The notes under the pieces were generated by a model. The model made no database searches, was not told the DNA's origin, and worked only from the letters and a program-made list of their open reading frames with translations. Both the position numbers and the translations under genes were made by a program. DNA of 64,000 nt from Protonemura montana (taxonomy: Eukaryota > Arthropoda > Insecta > Plecoptera > Nemouridae), in the NCBI GenBank assembly GCA_947568835.1, contig OX387609.1, positions 2,732,001 through 2,796,000 on the forward strand, read 5' to 3'. Of the stretch, positions 47,776-60,000 are shown piece by piece (the stretch's first letter is position 1; every line of letters begins with the position of its first letter).

Positions 47776-48036
47776 GACCACCGAGGAAAACTTGGTTCGA
47801 ACTAGGTTTTAAATTATTAGTAAGGTGAAGCTTTCACACTATAATGTAGCTAGTAGATAGTTAATTTGCTGAAGAAGGTAATTAGATTTCACTTAGCATT
47901 AAAACCAAGCTTGGATTTTTTTAACTAGAGCTGAGAGCTTAAAAAGTGTCTTAGAGATTCTCAAAATCAGCTTGGAAATTATTTTTTTAAAATCCACTAA
48001 CCAAATTATTAACGAATCTTAATCTTTCTATTGCAG
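47776..48036 (+). other. Intron-like sequence ending in strong 3' splice site
   Basis: CACTAACC at about 47995-48002 is a good branch-point match lying 35-40 nt before the acceptor. TCTTTCTATTGCAG follows and ends at 48036. Distances and composition match a typical arthropod 3' splice site. Confidence 0.45.
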
Positions 48037-48090
48037 GTAAGACGAGTGCAGAGCGCGGCTTGGTCTGATTTCACGAGGCAGACTGATTCG
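48037..48090 (+). other. Candidate 54-nt microexon / recursive-splicing exon
   Basis: The acceptor CAG at 48034-48036 is followed directly by GTAAGA, itself a donor match. Fifty-four nucleotides later a second donor, GTGAGC, begins at 48091. Read from the first base, the segment is open for 18 codons (VRRVQSAAWSDFTRQTDS), while both other forward frames contain a stop. It is more GC-rich than its flanks. It may be a cassette microexon, or a ratchet point whose downstream donor helps exon definition. I do not recognise the peptide. Confidence 0.4.
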
Positions 48091-50407
48091 GTGAGCAACC
48101 AATTATCCGAGTAATTACTGCGTAGAGGGACTCATTTTTCACTCCAAGAGTTTTTCCGTTTTTTTTTTTACCATTGACAATGTCTTGGCTTCCTGTCCCG
48201 TCTTCCGTCGTTGCTCTTTCTGAAAGTCAAGAATCGCAGACCTTTCCATATAACCTTTATGAATTTCCGTGAAACGGCAGAACAGGTCAAGGAGCCTCGT
48301 GATTTTCTTCCAGAAGTACGTTTTTTCCTATTTTCAAGCGACTTTGACTTCGACAGCTTACCTTAAAACACCATCATGATATTTGTAATCGGTTTTTACT
48401 CCATTTCGATGCGAGTAAAACCTTATGCGACCAAACCAACACACACTAATCAACCCAATAAACCTCAATCAATCCTCCAATCACAGCAAATTCTGCTACT
48501 TGTCAACTTTAACAAACTAACCTCACTATAATTCTAACCAAGCAAATCTGATTCAGCCAGTGAACACTTAATCATAAACTCGTGTGCAACGTGTGTACCT
48601 ATTTTCCACGGGTCAGTAATTAGTAATTACAGTCACGTATCTGAATTAAAAGCGACAGTGCGCGAGTTAATTACGATATTGAGCCGTGCACGACCCTTCA
48701 GTCTGGTAGTTATATCTAGTTAGTTTGGTACATAGGGAATAAATATACTGGCCTGCCCCACCCTATTACAGGTAATTGGCCGTACATCAAGCAATAGCCA
48801 ATGAGGGGATTCGAGGCACGTTGCCACCCTAGCTTTGAAACGTTAAAGGACACGCGCTCGGTGTTTTTTTTTTCACTTTTAATGTAAAATTAACTTTTTG
48901 ATTGGGGTTCGTTAGAAAGGATGGCATTCTGTTTTGGGGCTGGGAATTTGAATCGAGTTGAGATGGTGGCGACACGGTTGCAGTTTTTGGTGAGATGGGA
49001 TTTAGTGTTTAGGAGTTGGGTGATTTTTACTTGCCGATTATGTATATGTTTCACTATTTTTTGTATAATTTTTGATGAAACTAACAAGTGGAATATTTAA
49101 AAAAATTATTTACATAAGACTTAACTTTTATATTTTCTCTTTGATGGACCAGACTAGAAGTTTGAGTTGTTTTGAGAAAAATCAAATATTTACTCAACCT
49201 TTAACATTTCTTCGATGAAGACCTTTGTTTATGATATTTGAAAGCATACATTTAATTACATAACCAAGAAATTTGTTATTCAAATGTATCCGCTAACAAT
49301 TTTCATATGTTCATCCCCAGAAAGTTAAGCAGCTTTTCTATATGCGTTCCCTTACTTTACCATAATGCCAAGAACTCAGCGCACTCGACTTCGAATTACC
49401 TACACAATTTAACGAACTCCTAGGTGCACTACAAGACATTTAACTGCACTTGAGTTGATTGTATTCCGTCTTAGCACTGATTACTCCAAGACTTACATTG
49501 CGCTCTGTCTCAGCCCTCGTTCTCAACCCTCTCCTTCCACAATCCCACTCATTTCAGCTCGACTACGCTCACAAGAAGCACCTTCACAAATTCTTATTCA
49601 GAAAAAATAAATACCCGTTCTCCCATACACCCCAACGCCGTGGCGCTAAATCGCATTTTAATCTAGGAAAACGCACTCAACTTTGCGTAATTCTCATTCT
49701 AAACGGTACATGGCACTTGAGTTTGAAATACCTCGGGGGCTTGCTTAAAACCATACGGAATCAAGACGTCGAAAAACTACTTGAAATCTCTTGGGGCGTG
49801 GATAACGCTTTGCAAGTGCGAAGGGAGTCGTTTGATGGAACGTCGATCGTTTCGGCAGGAAACGAGATTACTGTCGCTCATTAATGAAGAGTCATGTCGA
49901 TTGATGCCTGGAGGCTAGTTCGGGACCTCGTGCCCCTGGTTCCCGACAGCACCCTTCCTACCACCCCTCCTACCACCCCTCCTACCACCCCTCCTACCAC
50001 CCAACGGTGACAAGTGATGGGTTCGATGGGATGGTCGTTGCTACTCATGGGGAGAGTGCACTGAATGCTAGTTTTTAGATTTTAGGATGGAATTGGTTGT
50101 CGTGCAAGTGCTTTTTTCTTTCAGTTTTTAGTGGGTGAGATTTTTTAAACTGTAGTTGATACCATAATTTTTAGTTATTTAATTTATTTTAAAAGATCTC
50201 TTTTGTGTGGGAATCATTTTTAACTTCAAAATATTTCTTAACTGAGTCCAGCTAAACTGAAAGTCGTTTAAGTTTAACGGCAATAGAACTAATTAAAGAT
50301 CGGTTAGGATTTTTTTTTACTTTCACAGCGTGAAAGTTTTTCATGCTGTTTGAGTTAAATTTATTATATTTGGCCTGAAAATGTTATTGCTACATGCAAT
50401 GTTTTAT
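48091..50407. other. AT-rich DNA; unassigned 141-codon frame
   Basis: A plus-strand frame at 49459-49884 has no recognisable domain. The minisatellite at 49951-50002 is listed separately. Otherwise nothing is seen. Confidence 0.4.
49951..50002 (+). repeat. 12-bp C-rich minisatellite
   Basis: The unit CCTACCACCCCT repeats about four times with one variant at the start. Confidence 0.8.
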
Positions 50408-50582
50408 GATGGTTTTAAGACTCATGTCTACTTGATTTATCCTTGGCTTTAGTTTTAACAAAAACTATTTGAGGACTGCTCTAACCCTTGAAGAAGTAAC
50501 AGGTACAAGTTACGAAACGTTGGGAAATTTAGTTGTCCTTTACTTAGCATTCAAAACCCAGTTGAAATAGTTTTTCTTATGG
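50408..50582 (+). repeat. Family D repeat with hammerhead-like hairpin (D4)
   Basis: It has the left part (AAGACTCATGTCTACTTGAT), AAAAACTATTTGAGGACTGC, the hairpin GTAAC (50497-50501) / GTTAC (50510-50514) with the conserved loop, GAAAC at 50515-50519, and the right end GTTGAAATAGTTTTTCTT. Upstream of the stem this copy reads CTTGAAGAA, where the other copies read CTTGATAAA and CTCGATAAA. Confidence 0.55.
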
Positions 50583-53042
50583 AATGTTTTATTTTGTTAC
50601 ATGGAATTCGCAAGTTATTTTCACATATTGGTGAACTTGTGCAAGACTTTTGAACCCAAAATGGGTGTTTAGCATTTTTTAAACTTTGCTCCAACCGACC
50701 AGTTAACTTAAAAACAAAAAATGTGTCCTGAACCTAAAAGCCAGGAAGTTTAAAGAAAAGGAATTATAAATTGACTTCGAGTTATCAAACAATTTGTTTT
50801 AAATATCCAATTTAAATTAAACCTAACTTTTTAAAAGCTCATTTCCGAAGTATACTTTTTTTTCCTCGATAAAAGTCAACTTTTCTTTCATATATAAATT
50901 GTAATAATTGAGTATTAGCAGTTTATAGAGAAACAACACACAGCAGTCAATCAGTCGCTCATTTGTCCAACCATACCAGTGAACGTCACCGAGTTTCTCC
51001 ACTTTCAAAGAACGTATCTTCATAGCACAACACTCTAGAATTTCACAAAGCATTCCCCTCCCTGCCCCCAACCTGGAAGCTATAAATATGTAATGAAAAG
51101 GGATAAAACGGGACGCTTTTTCCAGACAATCAAACAGGGAAAAAGCAAATAAAAAACCTTTTAACAAAAAAGCGCGCAGACTTGTCAGAAGTTGGGGGGG
51201 TATAAAAGTGCATATGTTGACTGGTTGTATTTGTGTGAACCTCGCACAATGGTCAGGTGTATTTTTATCTGATGGGGCGGTCTTTGCTTTGACAAGCGTT
51301 GTGGAAAATTTCACACCTTGTTTTGAGCGAACCTCCAGGGGGGGAGGGGGGAAGTGTTTAGTTTTTTGCTGACTCTATATTCCCACGGTGGGATCGTGAA
51401 TTTGAATCGTTTACTTGGTATAGGTCATGTTTTTGTTCTAGTAACTGGTTTTTTTATTGTATTTAAATTATTATTTTTTAATTGATTAGAAATCACGACT
51501 CCTTGTAACAAATGCGTAACATCTTTTTAAATTAGCGGGAATAAATTAATGTATTTTATATTTTTTAATTAATTCGTCCATATATCGTTGTGGTAAATAT
51601 CACAATGCCCTTCAGCAAAGATGTAATTACTCTCGGCGTTTTATCTTGTAAAGATTTTATCAATCAACTGTGATTTTCACATCTAAAACTAACGATTGCT
51701 TAAGGACTTCCAACAACCCGACGGAAAAACGTACTCGAAAAGTATAAAATTCTGAAATAATTTGAATAATTTACAAGTTAGTAATAACTTATTGCTACCA
51801 GAGAGGAATTAACTTCATTTCAATCTAGAAAATAGCTTTCAATAAACGAAGATATATTCAAACAGTTCATATTTTGTCTGCAGTGTCTTTCAAAATCTAA
51901 TCCAATTGTTAAATCGAATTCTTAGCAAGTTTCAACTGCTACTCTTAACGTTTTTCAACAAGAATATCAAGTATTTCTATTATTTCTATTATATAGTTGA
52001 ATAAAATCAAACCAAACAAGAGAAAAATGAAGCACAATATTTTATATAAAGTTCAATACCGATGAAATAAACATTTCAATTTCCTGATAACATTTCTTTT
52101 GTATTATAAGAGATTACAAAAAGTCTCATTTCCTAAAAACAAACCTAAACTCTACAATATCTACACTGATCAAAAGTCGACTACATGGAGTCATATACCG
52201 AAGCTTACTTTCGCCTCCTATTCGCAGTGCGTCCATTCAGCATCTCCATCTCAAAGTCAAGATTATTCTTGGAATCACAATGCTAAACACACAAACCGAC
52301 ATGAAAAAAAGACTATCTATACCAACCAGTTTGGTACATATTTGTTTTTCGATATACTATCTCCAACGGATACGTAGCCGTTTCAAATCAAAAAAATATG
52401 TCTTATTTTATTTAAACAACAACGATCCATGAAACAGAACTTATATTTTTCTCTGTCTATAACCGTTTCTCTCCGTCTTTGCTATCTCTTATGAACAACA
52501 CAAACTGAATTGTCTCATTTCGAATTTACAAATAAAGTTCACTGCTCGCAAAGTTCTCTGGTACTGGGACAAAGTTGAACCTTGCAAGTTCTTAGCAAAG
52601 CAAAGACTTAAGCAAAGAGGTTGCAATCCATCCTGCGCCGCCCACACCCTTCAAATACACGATGTAATTCCACAATTCCTAGTGGGTGAGTGAATTTAGC
52701 ACTCGTCGAAGTTCGCATTTGCAACCGCCATCGCCGCGACTTGCTTTTCTACCGCTAGGAGCGCTAGTGAAGGTAGTTTTTGGTTTTAGAAAGTTGGTAC
52801 CTTGTGTTCTGAAAGCGTGGTTTGCCGTAAATTGTTGGGTGGGATTTCGAGCACCTGGCCGTGAATACCTACGAGTGAGATGGAAAATTTGGTGACGCAA
52901 TTTCAGGGGAATTAACGGATGGGGAAGTGGGTTTTTTGTGGTTACGATGATTTTGAGTGATGAGAAAGTTATGCGTGACGCGTGCGTGATATTTAAGTGC
53001 GACGCGTGGACACGTCTGGGTTTAATGCGTACATTTTTATTA
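50583..53042. other. AT-rich DNA; unassigned 163-codon frame
   Basis: A minus-strand frame at 50823-51314 has no known domain. A TATAAAAG string follows a G run at 51194-51208 but no exon is visible. A G-rich patch lies near 51338-51352. Confidence 0.4.
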
Positions 53043-53072
53043 GTTAGGTTAGGTTAGGTAAGGTAAGGTTAG
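53043..53072 (+). repeat. Short TTAGG telomere-type repeat
   Basis: Six 5-bp units in register (GTTAG x3, GTAAG x2, GTTAG) correspond to the arthropod telomere motif TTAGG with two variant units. It is too short to be a telomere and is an interstitial trace or chance low-complexity sequence. Confidence 0.55.
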
Positions 53073-53373
53073 GTGTTTCGGTATTATTTTAGTTTCAGGA
53101 CTGTCTAAAGTATTTTCTACTTTTTCATAACAAATTTAAAACAAATATCAATGAACTCAAATGCTGAAATATCGTTCTTAACACATTTTATTCAAGCAAT
53201 TTTGATGGAAAACGGTTTAAGAAGCAGTTTTTATCACAAAAATAAAACGTCTTTTCTGGGATACTTTACCTTGAGTCTCTTCCTCAAGCGTAGTTTTCCC
53301 CTCAAGAAAAGTAGTTGCCATTTCACCCGCATGTGTGTCTTCCACTCTATCGACATTGGGGTTTCAACAAGCC
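53073..53373. other. AT-rich DNA, nothing specific seen
   Basis: A 93-codon frame at 53151-53432 runs into element A4 and is not credible as a gene. Confidence 0.4.
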
Positions 53374-53695
53374 AGAGGTCCAGCGTTGATGTTAAACTTT
53401 CTGCAGAGCAAACGAGGCCGGCCACACGTTGAACTGGTGGTGACCACCCGATGGCGCTTGCTGCTCACATTTCAAACAAACTTCTAAAATAAAATAGTAA
53501 CGAATACGAATGCACCTTTGATGTAGCTTTTAATTTTCTAGTGTACGTCAATCGATGACGTTGGTTTTAATCGAGATTAATTGAATGTAAACCAGTTTCA
53601 AATGCGAGTAATCTGCGAGAATTAACAAAATGCAAGTTTTTAACATTTAGAACGACGGTGTCTCCATCTCTGATCGATCACCTGGTGATTACGTA
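53374..53695 (+). mobile_element. Family A element, single unit (A4)
   Basis: The left terminus AGAGGTCCAGCGTTGATGTT is followed by one partly rearranged unit (GCAAACGAGGCCGGCCACAC...CACCCGATGGCGCTTGC) and the family spacer with TGCGAGTAATCTGCGAGAAT and ACGACGGTGTCTCCATC. The right terminus is not clear. Confidence 0.6.
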
Positions 53696-54383
53696 TTTAG
53701 TAACATATGGAAAGTCATAAAACATAAAAGATACATATACATAAAAGATGAAGATACAGATACAGAAATAAATATTTTATTATCTGTGTTTTCAAAGGAC
53801 TCGACAGAGTAAAAACAATATTCTTTGAGTGCATTCTTAAAATCCGGACCATCTTTACATTTAATTGATTCTGATAACCTGTTAAAAAATTAACATGAAC
53901 GCTGAGACTCATAAATGCATTGTTACTCAATGCTATCAACAAAGATGTCGACTAGTCTGCTTGTTGCAAACTTTGCTCGTTCTTCACAGCAGATCGATTA
54001 TTGAGAACGATATTGTAAAGACATGAATATTCCATGAAATCTTTTTTCCTGGAATCGATATTCGTGCGATACTTCCTTGTCAAACCTCTTGAAGCAACCT
54101 AAGTCTGGAAAACTGAGCCCGCATGAAATTGGTCGAACATCGCCGCCCACGTTCAGGCTTCAAACACATTTCACGTGAATTGTTTTTCCGGGAAAATCAC
54201 CGATACTGGATGCACTATACAATCATCGGAAAAATGCCGGCTGTCAATGCGATCGGGAAAATTCAGGATCGGCGCTGTGACATTTTCTGAAAACTTGTCT
54301 CACTCTTTTGGATGATAGATTCGCAGAGCGTCCTTTAGAAAAAAAACGACATATTGTGTTTATAGTTGGTAAGATTTTATTTA
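53696..54383. other. AT-rich DNA, nothing specific seen
   Basis: An AGATACATATACATAAAAGA-type micro-repeat lies near 53730. No gene is recognised. Confidence 0.4.
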
Positions 54384-54478
54384 TGATGGTTTTTAGACTC
54401 ATGTCTACTTGATTCATCCCAGAAATTTAGTAGCCCTTTACTTAGCATACAAAACCCATTTCAAATAGTTTTTCTTAA
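54384..54478 (+). repeat. Family D copy lacking its hairpin core (D5)
   Basis: The left block (GACTCATGTCTACTTGATTC) joins directly to the right block (AGAAATTTAGTAGCCCTTTA), so the middle with the hammerhead-like hairpin is absent. The rest aligns well with D4. Confidence 0.6.
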
Positions 54479-54484
54479 GATTGT

Positions 54485-55196
54485 ATTTATTTATTATTTG
54501 TTTGTGGTGTTTAGCGACGCACTATTTTGACAACGGGCCATGCGGCACTGGTCTAATGGCGTCGGTGAATGTGTGGATGATGATGAGGATGATGATAAAC
54601 CAAATCTAGCCTAGAAGGGAGGAGGGGAAACCCGGTGCTGGCACGTGGCCTACTCCTGTCAAAGAGCACCAAGGGGACCACCGGCTTAACGTCCCTTCCG
54701 GAGGACGGTACAACGCGAACAACAGGATTCCTTCACAAATCCATGCTGTCGAGAGGTTGATAAGCGAGGCGAGTGAAGTTGCTGTACTAACTTTCATCCC
54801 TCCAACCTCTCTCCTGAACAGAACTGGTCATGTGTATGATGATCATCCAATACCTGACTCAGCGCAGTGTTGCTTAACTTTCATCCCTCCAACCTCTCTC
54901 CCGAACAGAACTGGTCATGTGTATGATGGTCACCCATCCAATACCTGACTCAGCGCAGTGTTGCTTAACTTTCATCCCTCCAACCTCTCTCCCGAACAGA
55001 ACTGGTCATGTGTATGATGGTCATTCAATACCTGACCCAGCGCAGTGTTGCTTAACTTTCATCCCTCCAACCTCTCTCCCGAACAGAACTGGTCATGTGT
55101 ATGATGGTCACCCATCCAATACCTGACTCAGCGCAGTGTTGCTTAACTTCGGTGATCTAGCAAGAACCGGTGTTTCCAACACGCCAAACCGTTCGG
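54485..55196 (-). mobile_element. 5S rRNA-derived SINE, four units (S7)
   Basis: On the minus strand a full head (CGAACGGTTTGGCGTGTTGG, ACACCGGTTCTTGCTAGATC) leads into four units, two of them carrying short deletions around the box C-like segment. The body follows with a 63-codon MKVSTATSLASLINL frame, the ATCATCATCC region and the 3' end with a T-rich/A-rich tail at 54485-54505. The next element, A5, begins about 10 bp from its 5' end. Confidence 0.88.
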
Positions 55197-55206
55197 TAGT
55201 TAGTAA

Positions 55207-55572
55207 GAGGCTCAGCGATAATGATAAACTGTCATTAAGAAACTAAAATTATCGACCGATAACTACTTTACCGCGACAAAAATGGTAGTTGCCACCAGGT
55301 GGAGGCACCGTCGTTTCGAGTGTTAAACTATTTTAATTTGTTATTTCTCGCAGGTTAGTCGCATTTGAGACTGGTTTACGCTCAATTAATCTTTATTAAT
55401 GCTTAACTCAACGATTGTTATACATTTTTCGATTGTTTCGATCGTTTATTATTCAATTGAAGAGGTTTTGTTAATAATGATGGCCGCCAGTGCCATCTTG
55501 TGGCTTCTACACTTGGCGTGAGTTTATTTGCCGAGTAGATTTTTTAACATTAGCGCTGTGACTCTGATTATT
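55207..55572 (-). mobile_element. Family A element with both inverted ends (A5)
   Basis: AGAGGCTCAGCGATAATGAT at one end pairs with AGAGTCACAGCGCTAATGTT, the reverse complement of the other end. About 25 bp are alignable. The interior holds the family spacer (CACCGTCGTTTCGAG, TTATTTCTCGCAGGTTAGTC). The 60-bp unit is barely recognisable. This copy and A6 define the family as a TIR element. Confidence 0.65.
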
Positions 55573-56556
55573 GGAATAATTCCAATGGTTGTAGTTAAAA
55601 AATCACTCAAATCGCACGGTAATCCAAATAATAGTAATCAGCCCTCAAATTAACCAATCAAATGACGTTTTACTTTGCAAAATAAAATTACTCTCTTTAA
55701 ATTTGTCATGCGCTGCATATGCCATTTTTCTGTTCGCCAATGCCTAGACATTTTTCCAGGAAAACTAGAAGCAGGAAAATAGTACACGTGTAGGAAATTT
55801 GTCGAAGCATAAGAGCCTTTTGTCTCTTTGTTTATTTTAGGAGTATTCACACCTCAAGAGAATTCGTTGTATTTTTGTATGCTTTATGACAAGAACTTGA
55901 TCTCTGTTTCATTTCTTGTCTTATTTGAACGAAAAATTGAGAAGTCAGACTTTATATTGAAAATTCCAGTAGAATTGTTTAGGTGTCGATACGCTCAATA
56001 CCAGAGGTTTTGCCAGTAAGTTTGAAGTACATGTCTTGGCTGTAATAATGTCTGAAAAATGATCTCATTTAGCAAAAAAGCATCGAAATCCACACACAAA
56101 GTGTCAATCTTTAATAATAATAAATTCGATATCCAAATAACGCAATTATCAATGAAATAGTGACGATTGGTCTTCTGGTCTTGATTCTCTGTCTTCAAAC
56201 GGGGAAAAAAACATCATTCGGAACACAGGCACGAAGGGAGATTTTATGATTTTTACTTTGTTCGTGTATTTGGTAAAATAAACCAAGTGCACTGGCAGTT
56301 GGACATGACATTTAACTCTCAATTTAAAAAATAAATAACACAAATCCATGTTAATACGTTAGAAATATCAGCAGTTTCGTGTTCTTAACTAAGAATTAAA
56401 AATTAAATATGAATAACTTACAGAAAGAAACTTAATTTGAAAATGTATATTTTTTTTAATATTTAGGAAAATCATTTTAGAAAGTCTCGAGGTATTTTAA
56501 CGAGGTCCACAATTGTTTTACGAACAGAAACTCGTTGGTTGTTAATTTTATTTCAG
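55573..56556. other. AT-rich DNA, nothing specific seen
   Basis: Short frames at 55650-56349 have no recognisable domains. Confidence 0.4.
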
Positions 56557-57013
56557 GGTCACAGCATAAATGTTAAATGTTCTGTTGAGCAAACGAGGCC
56601 GGCAACACGTGGTAACGCTAGGTGCCACCCGATGGCGCTTGCTGCTGAACAAACGAGGCCGGCAACACGTGGTAACGCTAGGTGCCACCCGATAGCCATT
56701 GCTGCTGAGCAAACGAGGCCGGTAACACGTGGTAACGCTAGGTGCCACCCGATGGCGCTCGCAGCCGCCCATTTAAACAAACCACTAATAATTAAAGAAC
56801 CTAAAATAACGCCAAATGTTTATCAATCAATAATGTAAGCATAAACCAGTATTAAATGCAAGTAATCTGCGAGAAATATTTCAATTTAATTTCTTAACTC
56901 TCAAAATGACGTTGATTCCATCTAGTAACATTTACCATTTTTGTCGGTCAAGTTGTCGACCGATTGGTAATTGTTTTATAAAAACAGTTAAACATCAGCG
57001 CTGGTACTCTGAC
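56557..57013 (+). mobile_element. Family A element with three units and both ends (A6)
   Basis: The left end GGTCACAGCATAAATGTTAA leads into three 60-bp units (GCAAACGAGGCCGGCAACAC at each) up to 56760. The spacer (GCAAGTAATCTGCGAGAAAT, TTTTTGTCGGTCAAG) follows, then the right end AACATCAGCGCTGGTACTCT, which pairs with the left ends of other copies. Frames of 73-99 codons across the units on both strands are repeat artefacts. Confidence 0.72.
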
Positions 57014-60000
57014 TATGTCTACAAACCCAATGATATGATTGCCATGAAGTTCAACTGAAGTCGCTGGTCATCAGAATCGGATCCGGAACTAGCTCTTACA
57101 TAAACCACGAGCCACGTAATCCCATACCAAATTGAATGCAACGTCTTGAGAAGATTTTGTAGTGTGAATAGGCTGAGCATTGGACAGGAAATGAACGGCA
57201 AAGTTCTGAAACTTGCCTCCAGGGGTTCTCATCGCCAGGCATGAGGGAAGTTTCTAGGTTTGTGCTTAGGGAATGCTTCGAGGCGACCGGGAAGACAATG
57301 ATTGGTTTGTCAGGATTTCCCAGCTCGATCAAGGATAGAAATAACTAAGGTAGCCCGCCGGGATTGTTAACTACTTTGAGAAAAAGAAATGCTTGTCGAT
57401 AAAATGCCTTGTATTCTTCTCCAAGGTATTGGCGACGTTGACACTGTAATTTTTTTTCAGACTCGTGCTCGATCATTTTTTTGGTGACGTTTTTGCGTTG
57501 GTTTTCAAAGTGATGTTGCTTATTTCTGTTTCTCTGAATCGTGCCACTGCTTTTAGATGCTATATATAATTTTGTTCACGTGTTCGTTTTGTCGTGGATC
57601 TTATTTTCGGTGCTTCGAAAAGTTTTTTTGGAGTCTTCGTCAAATATTGTAGACTTTTCCAATAATATCTCTTTTGTGGTTGACCGTATTTTTTGAGGTT
57701 CCTGGTAATCAAAGTCAGAAAAATCTACATTCTGCTTCTTATACTTCACATTTTCTATTTATATATATATAAAAGAAATATTTTCTAAATACTTGAGTTG
57801 GGAAATGTAGAAGGTGCCTAGCCAAGGGTATTTTTAATTTTAATTGCTTTTAAAAAGCTTTTATTTAATAATGAAGTTGGTGTGTTATGGGTTTTACCAA
57901 TAACACAATTGTTAAAGCAATCTTAAGTCGACATCTTGTAATATGCTTTTAGCTGCTGGAAATACTTAAACGACGCTTTCCAATATATTCTACCAACGTG
58001 GAATGCAAGAAAGTTGTAAAGTTTGGATGGAACAAAAAGTTGAGCCATTATTGCGCTATGAAAGTCATTGGACTTAGCTGGTAACATTGCTTAACCTTAA
58101 CTTGCATCACCGAATTTTCAATTGATTTTCAAATAATGTCTCGAGTAACGGCAACGGTTGAATATCACGACAATCTCGACAGGAACTAGAATATCTTGCT
58201 TTGACACAAAAATAATCAACTCAACTCCCCAAGAGTGGTGCGGGAGGCAAACGCCAATAACAGAAAGTTTGTCGCTATCGTTGCCGAGCTCAGAATGTCT
58301 TGATTTCCTTCTGATTTTCTTTGTGAAAACCCGCCGCGTCAACGCATCGCGTTCTGAGATAAGAGAAACTTTTCCTTTCAACGAAAACTTGAGCGCGACT
58401 TTGTCTCGTCGTCGCGTGCATTTCTCTCTCGACGGTTGACTAGAGGTTTTCCGCAAAGCAAAAGGAAATTTCTCTGAGGAAAATTTCGAACTCGAAATTG
58501 TCCTGAAGTTTTTTTTAGAGCCGAAGATGAAATTAATAAAACATACGAAGTCTTGATTTTGGGAGAGAAAACTTAGCATTTCGTATAGATTTTTGAAAGA
58601 TGATAATTTTTTTTTTTTTTTATTTATCTTCTGTCAGGTGAACGGTAATGAAATGCCAGTCATTAATTGTGCCATTGAAAAAACATTGTTTCACTACCGG
58701 AAAATTGACTGGAAAATCCAATTAGGTTTGTTTACAGTGAATAGACGACTCTGTCAGCTTTGTCAAATACACGCTGTCAATTTTATGAAACTAGTTTGCA
58801 TTCTCTATTTGTTCTCGTTTCACATTTTGTTGAAACACTATTTCTACAAAGTGTTGCCCAACGGGAAATGTAGATTGACGTGCCTTTGAGAGGCTGACTG
58901 ACATGACAGAACTATTAATAGAACATTATGCAATTAGTTTTTTTTTACATTAATGAGGTTTCATAAAAACCGGACACTCCTTTGGAAATAGTTTCGCTTG
59001 AGCCGCTACATAGATGTTAAATTTTTAACATAATTTTTACATTACAATTCAACTTTAACATGTATTGAGACCGTATCAGGTGTACCAATATTTCAAGTGC
59101 GTTTCTCATGAGTTATTTACCCTCTTATTCATATTCTTTCCTGTTTGGACTCGTGAACACCTACACAGCTATTTAACGCACATTTTGTGCTAATATACGT
59201 TTGCCTAAATGTTGGCAAAATGTGTAGTATTTTGACCAGCGCTGCAACCAGAAAAGTTAGCAATGAGTAACGCCAGCTTTACAATTATTTACAAACTATA
59301 ATCTCACTTAAATAAGAATACAAAAAACATTATTTCTCACACTACATTTTTGCCAAATTAGCTACAGTATTTTTTTTTATTAATAAAAAAGTATCTACGA
59401 ATTTTGGCAATACGAATGGTAATTTTCGACATTTTTAAACATATTCTCTGCTGTAATCTCATACTCTCTGGCCCTTTCTTCATCCGAAACATCATTTAAA
59501 GCCAGATTCAATCCACAGTTTTATTATCTCACAAATAAAAACGCAATGTCTCAAATTTAAGGACTGTCTACACTGCCAGCGACTCTTTTCCACATCGCAG
59601 ACTTTACTTCCATCTACCAACCTAGCGTCGTATCCACCTCCACAATACACGTCTAATGGCCACTGCCTGTTGACCAAACCACACTTCTGTGAGAGCTAAG
59701 GGTCTAATCAAATATTATGGGCGGCCAAGCTTGCCAGAGTCCACCGGCCCAGGACGTTAAAGCTTGACGGCAATCCCAGCCGCAACTGCCGGCATTAGTG
59801 CAGGCCCCCCCTCGCGCACCGGGTGTCTTGTTTGTTTTCAGATATAGGGAAAGCTTGGCTAGGGGCAAAGAGTGGCCATTGCGAGCTTGAGTTGAAGTTT
59901 TAGGTGGTTTTACTTTATGCTAGTGTTGAACTATTTAACATTGCGATTTACTTTGTTCTTTCTTATGTCAATGTTTGTAAGCGTCGTGATCTCACCCAAT

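Noticed and set aside
51194-51240. Strong TATAAAAG box after a G run
   Set aside because: No initiator, exon or donor follows, and a single TATA string is expected by chance in AT-rich DNA.
50823-51314. 163-codon minus-strand frame
   Set aside because: No known motif, AT-driven composition toward its C-terminus and no promoter or splice support.
58118-58579. 153-codon minus-strand frame
   Set aside because: No recognisable domain; it is opposed by a 93-codon frame on the other strand.
58606-58641. Third recursive splice site (long T run, CTGTCAG then GTGAAC)
   Set aside because: The acceptor is good but GTGAAC is a poor donor, so the fused-site pattern is incomplete.
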